Shown in pieces: positions 62,541-64,000 of a stretch of 64,000 nt of DNA. Both the position numbers and the translations under genes were made by a program. Source of the stretch: Macrolepiota albuminosa (lineage: Eukaryota > Basidiomycota > Agaricomycetes > Agaricales > Agaricaceae); NCBI GenBank assembly GCA_027475525.1, contig JAMWFC010000025.1, positions 124,001-188,000 of the forward strand, written 5' to 3'. Below the pieces are notes generated by a model. That model searched no databases. It was not told where the DNA came from and saw only the letters and a list, made by a program, of their open reading frames with translations. How positions within the stretch are numbered: position 1 is the first letter of the stretch; each line of letters opens with the position of its first letter.

Positions 62541-64000
62541 TACCCTCCTTTGAGATTAGATACCAATCTGAAAGAAGAAAAAAAAATTTCCTACAGTGGT
62601 GCTCACTCCAGTAATGTACTCCTTCATTGCTAAGGCTCCTTCATCATCCATTGTGTCTGCTCACCTAGTCAGGTTGTCCTCCACTCCATATAGTCATTCC
62701 ATCCTCCCCTCCCATGCACCCCTTCAAATTTTGTGCTGGGATCCACCTTTCCCTCCCCTCTCCAAGAGAAAACTCTTGGATAGATCAAAGTTGACACTAA
62801 TAGCATCAACAGGGTGGGCAGAGCACATTGGCTCTGTAAAACATCATAAAAAAGGGTGGAAAGAGTAGGAGAACAGAGTCTTGATGCTCATATGCAAATA
62901 TGGAATACATCCATATTCACCATTATCTCCAGCCTCTAGACACTCTAGCAGGTTGCACACAGTCAATTATGAGCTAGTAGGGCAAGCACAAGAAGGAAGA
63001 GATGCTGAGGAGATATGAATGGGGTTGGGTGGAAGTAATCATGTCATAGTTGATCGAACAGACAAAAGTCCACTCCTTTGGATTACCTCAAAGGCCTCCT
63101 CAGAATAACATCAAAGGTGTGAGGCATGTATAAAACAAAATAGAGCTGATGAACGGTGTCAAAGAATGACATGGTGAAGATGGATAGAGGTCAGATCCAT
63201 CAGGAAATTAAGTATAAAGTTGAATCAATTATGTGAACTGTGCAGATGCACATAGAAAAGGTGCCAAGCTAGACACCACAGCAAATCCTGGGACAATAAC
63301 TGAGAGATGGACTGGATGGTTGATAAGGGCAGAAAGTGACCATAAATGTGTCACAGAAATGGTCTAGAAAAATCCTGAGACAGAGGTTCCCCATGAGAAT
63401 AAGGGGGAAGGAAGTAATGGACAAAGATGATGACATCGAGCAAGAACTGTGGACTGAAATAGTATAAACCTAGATACTGTTGGAAAGGGCATGTTGAGGC
63501 ACATCTAATGCCATAGGAATTGAGCCAAACAGTTCCACGGATTGCAAGATATCTGCAAAATAATAAAAATACCACAACTAACAACTTTGAGCTAGCACCA
63601 TGGTCTGGATTGGGTCAACCATGGGGCTGTTGGAAGGAGTAAAGCAATGTGCTTCCAATGGCACTAGAATCAAGAGAATTGGTGCAGTGGATTGTGAGAT
63701 ATAGGCAATTTTGTAAAATATTGAAAATCCAGAGATGGAGAAGGAGGGAGTGAAAGTTGAGGGCCATCCAGGTATCAAAAGGATCCTGGACATGAGGAGA
63801 TCACAATGGTAAAGGAGATGGGGCAAACTGTGGCCTTGCTCCCAAGATATGATGCAATCTTCATGCCAGCTCATTATCTCTCACCCACAAACACCTCCAA
63901 CTCTTATCCACACCTCTCCTAATCCTGCAACCAAGAAGGAACACTGATAGAAGGTCCAAAGCATCCCAAAAGTCCAGCAAAGAGTCCAGAAGTCAAAAGA
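62541..64000 (-). other. Repeat-derived sequence, possible internal part of an LTR element
   Basis: Minus-strand open stretches at 63584-63351 and 63874-63578 and plus-strand 62596-62868 show no gag, protease, RT, integrase or RNase H motif. It could be the interior of a non-autonomous element whose 3' LTR is 62369-62540, continuing beyond the window. Confidence 0.3.

Overview
The window is a piece of a filamentous basidiomycete genome, most likely an Agaricomycete. The evidence is genes split by many 50-60 bp GT-AG introns, a KDZ-type transposase with a CxC2 cysteine cluster, Ty3/gypsy elements of basidiomycete type, and a secreted GH11 xylanase carrying a fungal CBM1 module.

There are three zones. 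(1) About 1-31.8 kb is a transposon graveyard. It holds a decayed KDZ transposase (about 2.85-6.3 kb, minus strand). It also holds a nearly complete but mutated Ty3/gypsy retrotransposon of about 10.8 kb (LTRs 7977-8715 and 18042-18756, 5-bp target duplication ATTAC, coding on the minus strand, plus an extra gene-like ORF on the opposite strand). Further contents are other retroelement debris, including a second gypsy reverse transcriptase at about 26.6-27.15 kb and an LTR relative at 29.4-30.9 kb. A family of short tRNA-like, SINE-type repeats lies mostly at 23.3-24.7 kb. (2) About 32.0-61.5 kb is a compact host gene island: GH11-CBM1 endoxylanase (-), NAD(P)-dependent aldehyde dehydrogenase (+, 16 exons), UBR1-type N-recognin ubiquitin ligase (-), mitochondrial-type glutamyl-tRNA synthetase (-), GMC-family flavin oxidoreductase (-), S10 serine carboxypeptidase (-), and a WDR59/Mtc5-type GATOR2/SEA-complex subunit (+). 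(3) From about 61.6 kb to the end is AT-rich repeat territory again, with a candidate 172-bp LTR.

The host genes do not form an obvious pathway cluster. Xylanase, GMC oxidoreductase, aldehyde dehydrogenase and carboxypeptidase fit a plant-litter or wood-degrading lifestyle. UBR1, the tRNA synthetase and WDR59 are housekeeping genes (N-degron proteolysis, organelle translation, TORC1 amino-acid signalling).

The most useful observations are these. Two perfect tandem duplications share exactly the same 77-bp period, one of them breaking a WDR59 exon, which looks like uncollapsed assembly overlap. A tRNA-Gly-like SINE family is present. The gypsy element has twin DSGAT proteases, a duplicated zinc knuckle and an antisense ORF with a Zn2Cys6-like cysteine pattern. 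A near-perfect 29-bp-arm hairpin sits inside a GMC intron. The carboxypeptidase carries a one-base frameshift beside a GC-AG intron. Exon models for GH11, ALDH, UBR1, GluRS and WDR59 were built by hand from splice motifs and all sum to an intact reading frame; the GMC and carboxypeptidase models are less complete.
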